From Elusimicrobiota bacterium (lineage in GTDB: Bacteria > Elusimicrobiota > Elusimicrobia > UBA1565 > UBA9628), in NCBI GenBank assembly GCA_003452935.1, contig DMMY01000001.1:1-64000 (forward strand): a DNA stretch of 64,000 nt, in the 5' to 3' direction. The notes under the pieces are model-generated. The model saw nothing but the letters and a program-made list of their open reading frames with translations, did no database searches and was not told the DNA's origin. Shown piece after piece: positions 61,397 through 64,000 of the stretch. Within the stretch, counting starts at the first letter, position 1, and each line of letters begins with the position of its first letter. The position numbers were made by a program, and so were the translations under genes.

Positions 61397-62539
61397 ATGG
61401 GACACCCTCTGATTCTCATAGTGGCCGGCGACCCCTCGGGGGATTTGCATGGATCCCATTTGGCGCGGGCCCTGCGCCGCGAGGGCGCGCGCGTGGCCGC
61501 GGTAGGGGGCCCCCTGCTGCGGCTAGAGGCCGATGAGTTCATCGAAGATCTGGCCTCCCGCGGCCTTACCGGATTCTGGGAACCCCTGGCCAAGCTGGGT
61601 TTCCTCGTGCGTTTGGCCCTTCGGCTCAAGCGGTTTTTGAAGGCGCGCCGGCCCGCGGCAATGGTGTGCATCGACTATTATGGTTTCAACCGCCGGGCCC
61701 TGGCCTTGGCCAAATCCGCCAAGGTCCCGGCCTTTTATTACATCAGCCCCCAAGTATGGGCCAGCCGAGCCGGCCGGGTGCGCGCGCTCAAGAAATTCGT
61801 GCGGAGCATGCTCGTTATTTTCCCCTTCGAAGAGCGCCTTTACCGCCAAGCCGGCGTGAATTGCACGTTCGTGGGCCATCCGCTCCTCGATCTCGCGCCG
61901 CAGCCCCCCGCCAAACGACTTTTGCAGCCGCCGCTCAAGCTGGGCCTGCTGCCGGGCAGCCGGGCCTCCGAGGTCAACCGCCACCTTCCCCTCTTCTTGG
62001 AGTCTCTCCGCCTCATCCGGCGCCAGTTCCCGCAATCCCAAGCGACCGTCTTCGCCTCGCCGAACCTGCCGGACTCGGCCTACGCAGCCGCCGTCGCGGC
62101 CGGCTGCGAGCTCGTGCGCGAGCTCGGGTACCGCCGCCGCGCGGAATTGGATCTGGCCCTCTGCTCTTCAGGCACCGCGACCCTGGAGAACGCCCTTTTG
62201 GGCCTGCCCATGGTGGTCGTCTACAAGCTCTCCTGGCCTACCTACGCGGTGGCCCGCTCTCTCATCCGCGTGCGCCACATCGCCATGGCCAACATCCTCG
62301 CCGGCCGGACATTGGTTCCGGAACTCATCCAGCGCCGCGCCACCCCGCCGGACGTCGCGCGGGCCGCGCGCGAACTTCTGGAAGACCCGCGGCGCTACGC
62401 CCGCGTCCGCCAAGACCTCATCGCCCTGCGTCCCCTTTTAGGCAAGCCGGGAGCGACGCAGCGCGCGGCGCTGGCCATTTTGGCCGATTTGCGGACAGAC
62501 TCCGGCCCCGCCGGCGCCCGGGAGCGGCCGCAGCCATGA
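61397..62539 (+). CDS. lpxB: Lipid A disaccharide synthase LpxB
   Basis: LpxB joins lipid X to UDP-diacylglucosamine. The 380-residue GT-B protein has VCIDYYGFNRRA, YYISPQVWA, FVGHPLLD, LLPGSRASEV and SSGTATLENALLG, all in family order. The N-terminal motif reads GDPSGD (11-16) where most LpxB have GEASGD. The ATG at 61397 gives the normal start; the stop overlaps msbA as ATGA. Confidence 0.92.
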   Translation: MGHPLILIVAGDPSGDLHGSHLARALRREGARVAAVGGPLLRLEADEFIEDLASRGLTGFWEPLAKLGFLVRLALRLKRFLKARRPAAMVCIDYYGFNRRALALAKSAKVPAFYYISPQVWASRAGRVRALKKFVRSMLVIFPFEERLYRQAGVNCTFVGHPLLDLAPQPPAKRLLQPPLKLGLLPGSRASEVNRHLPLFLESLRLIRRQFPQSQATVFASPNLPDSAYAAAVAAGCELVRELGYRRRAELDLALCSSGTATLENALLGLPMVVVYKLSWPTYAVARSLIRVRHIAMANILAGRTLVPELIQRRATPPDVARAARELLEDPRRYARVRQDLIALRPLLGKPGATQRAALAILADLRTDSGPAGARERPQP

Positions 62540-64000
62540 ACGGGGCTCTCCGCTTTTGGCCTTATTTAAAACCCCACGGCCGGCGCCTGGCTTGGGCCGT
62601 CCTGGCCATGTGCGTCGTAGCCTTGATCAACGGCGGATCGGTCTTGCTGCTCAAACCCATCGTCGACCGTATTTTCATCGCCCGCGATTTGGCCATGCTC
62701 TGGCTGGCGGTGGCCGGCGTCCCGCTTTTGATCGCGGGCAAGACCGTGGCCTCCTATGTCCAGAATTACCTCATGAGCTGGATCGGCCAGACAGTGGCTC
62801 AAGGCATTCGCGAGGATCTTTTCCGCCGGCTCATGGAACTGCCCATAGACTTCCACGATCATCGTCACTCGGGAGAGATTCTCTCCCGGGTCACCAGCGA
62901 TCTGACCATGGTGCAGGCCGCCCTCGTCTCCGTCCCACTCTATCTCATCCGAGATTCCATGACCCTGGCGGCCCTGACGGGATCGCTGTTTTACCTGGAT
63001 TGGCGTTTCGCCCTCATCGCTCTGGCCGGCGCTCCCTTGACCGCGACCGCCTTCCTGATCTTGAGCCGAAAGATGCGCCGCTCCAGTCTCCAATGCCAGA
63101 CCATGCTGGAACGCCTGACCGAACGTTTCGAGGAGAGCCTGCGCGGGATTTTCGCCATTCAATCCCTGAACTACGAGGCCGGCGCCATCGAAAAATTCCA
63201 AGCCGAGAACGACTCGTTTTTTTCTTTGATGATGCGGTATTTGCGCGCCACGGCCTTGGCCGCGCCCCTGATGGAGCTCTGCGGCGCGTTGGTCGCCGCC
63301 GCCCTTATTTTTTTCGGCGGCACCGCCGTCATCGAGGCCCGCATGACGCCCGGAGCGTTTTTCGCCTTCTTGGGCGCTTTTCTATCGGCGATCGCGCCGA
63401 TCAAGAACCTGGCGCGCACCAACTCCGACCTCCAGCGGGCCCTGGCCTCGGGCGAGCGCATCTTCGAACTCTTAGACCACGAGCCGCGGCGCGCCCGCGG
63501 CCGGCAGTTCGCCGGACTGCGCCAAGATCTGCGCCTGGACCGCGTCTGCTTCCTTCATCCCGGCGCGACGCGACAGGCCCTCGTCGACATTTCCTTTTTG
63601 CTCGGCCGCGGCGGCAGCCTGGCCGTGGTAGGACCGGCGGGGGCGGGCAAGACCACCCTCATGCGCCTTTTGCTGCTGCTCAACGAACCGACCTCGGGCC
63701 GGATACTGTTCGACGGGACAGATTCGCGGGATTTGGACCCGTCCTCGCTGCGCGGCCGCGTGGGCATCATATCGGAGAAAACCAAGATCTTCAACGAGAC
63801 TCTCTGGGGAAATATCGCTTTGGGCCGCAAGGACGTATCCCAAGAGCAAATGGACCGCGCCTGCCGCGCCGCCGGACTCGGCGAGTGGATCGCGGCCCAA
63901 CCCGAGGGTCCCTACGCGCGGCTCGATCACGGCGGGGCGGCCCTCGGAGCGGGGCTGCGCAAGCGCATCGCCCTGGCGCGCGTGGCGCTCAAGTCGCCCG
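62536..64000 (+). CDS. msbA: MsbA-like lipid A ABC exporter, partial, with altered NBD motifs
   Basis: The first 488 codons of an ABC half-transporter are present and the window ends inside the nucleotide-binding domain. Residues 1-300 form the six-helix membrane domain (GQTVAQGIREDLFRRLM, HSGEILSRVTSD). Walker A is GPAGAGKTT with K372. The Q-loop residue is Glu (E414, ISEKTKIFNETLWGN) instead of Gln, and the ABC signature reads LGAGL (470-474) where LSGGQ is normal. Walker B lies beyond the window. It follows lpxB with an ATGA overlap and would flip lipid A across the inner membrane. Confidence 0.85.
   Translation, partial: MNGALRFWPYLKPHGRRLAWAVLAMCVVALINGGSVLLLKPIVDRIFIARDLAMLWLAVAGVPLLIAGKTVASYVQNYLMSWIGQTVAQGIREDLFRRLMELPIDFHDHRHSGEILSRVTSDLTMVQAALVSVPLYLIRDSMTLAALTGSLFYLDWRFALIALAGAPLTATAFLILSRKMRRSSLQCQTMLERLTERFEESLRGIFAIQSLNYEAGAIEKFQAENDSFFSLMMRYLRATALAAPLMELCGALVAAALIFFGGTAVIEARMTPGAFFAFLGAFLSAIAPIKNLARTNSDLQRALASGERIFELLDHEPRRARGRQFAGLRQDLRLDRVCFLHPGATRQALVDISFLLGRGGSLAVVGPAGAGKTTLMRLLLLLNEPTSGRILFDGTDSRDLDPSSLRGRVGIISEKTKIFNETLWGNIALGRKDVSQEQMDRACRAAGLGEWIAAQPEGPYARLDHGGAALGAGLRKRIALARVALKSP

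Overview
The window is GC-rich DNA from a Gram-negative (diderm) bacterium. It carries a BamA/Skp outer-membrane assembly pair, a nearly complete lipid A pathway that uses LpxI, a pilMNOPQ type IV pilus alignment and secretin cluster, and a very large surface-glycan gene set. No rRNA, tRNA or taxonomic marker lies in the window. The gene content fits a deep-branching diderm such as Elusimicrobiota, but that assignment is inference only. Genes are packed tightly, many joined by ATGA stop/start overlaps, and no stretch longer than 300 bases lacks a gene or a structured element.

Layout. 1-272: a candidate structured small RNA with its own sigma-70-like promoter and an intrinsic terminator. 273-9073 (minus): queE, queC, a DnaQ-type exonuclease, a lipoprotein, then glycan genes (FAD oxidoreductase, polyprenyl-phosphate sugar-phosphate transferase, GT-C membrane protein, GT2, nucleotidyltransferase). 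9189-11131 (plus): a GT-C protein and a methyltransferase. 11143-14802 (minus): gmhA-gmhB-hddC-hddA plus a GT2, a full set for GDP-D-glycero-alpha-D-manno-heptose. 14839-15852 (plus): a GT2. 15858-25404 (minus): a Wzy/WaaL-like polymerase or ligase with TPRs, epimerase, GT2, B12-binding radical SAM enzyme, NeuD-like acyltransferase, second FAD oxidoreductase, DegT aminotransferase. 25584-26294 (plus): a second methyltransferase. 26269-44995 (minus): one long co-directional run from pilMNOPQ through a second O-antigen-ligase-like protein, two YfhO-like proteins, a flippase-like protein, a methyltransferase, GT4, AsnB, GT2 and a GT2/GT-C fusion.

45176-52395 (plus): a six-gene cluster of HAD-nucleotidyltransferase fusion, ATP-grasp enzyme, class III aminotransferase, Gfo/Idh oxidoreductase, CDP-alcohol phosphotransferase and myo-inositol-1-phosphate synthase. 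I read it as an inositol-phosphate-derived lipid or solute pathway with unusual extra enzymes; it is the strongest candidate here for an undescribed system. 52542-64000 (plus): bamA-skp-lpxD-lpxC-fabZ-lpxA-lpxI-gfo/idh-lpxB-msbA, with msbA cut by the window end.

Together the genes make lipid A and move it, build activated sugars, assemble and polymerise glycans, and possibly attach glycans to type IV pili. Several genes at transcription-unit starts have a -10-like hexamer only 6-8 bases before the start codon, which suggests leaderless mRNAs.
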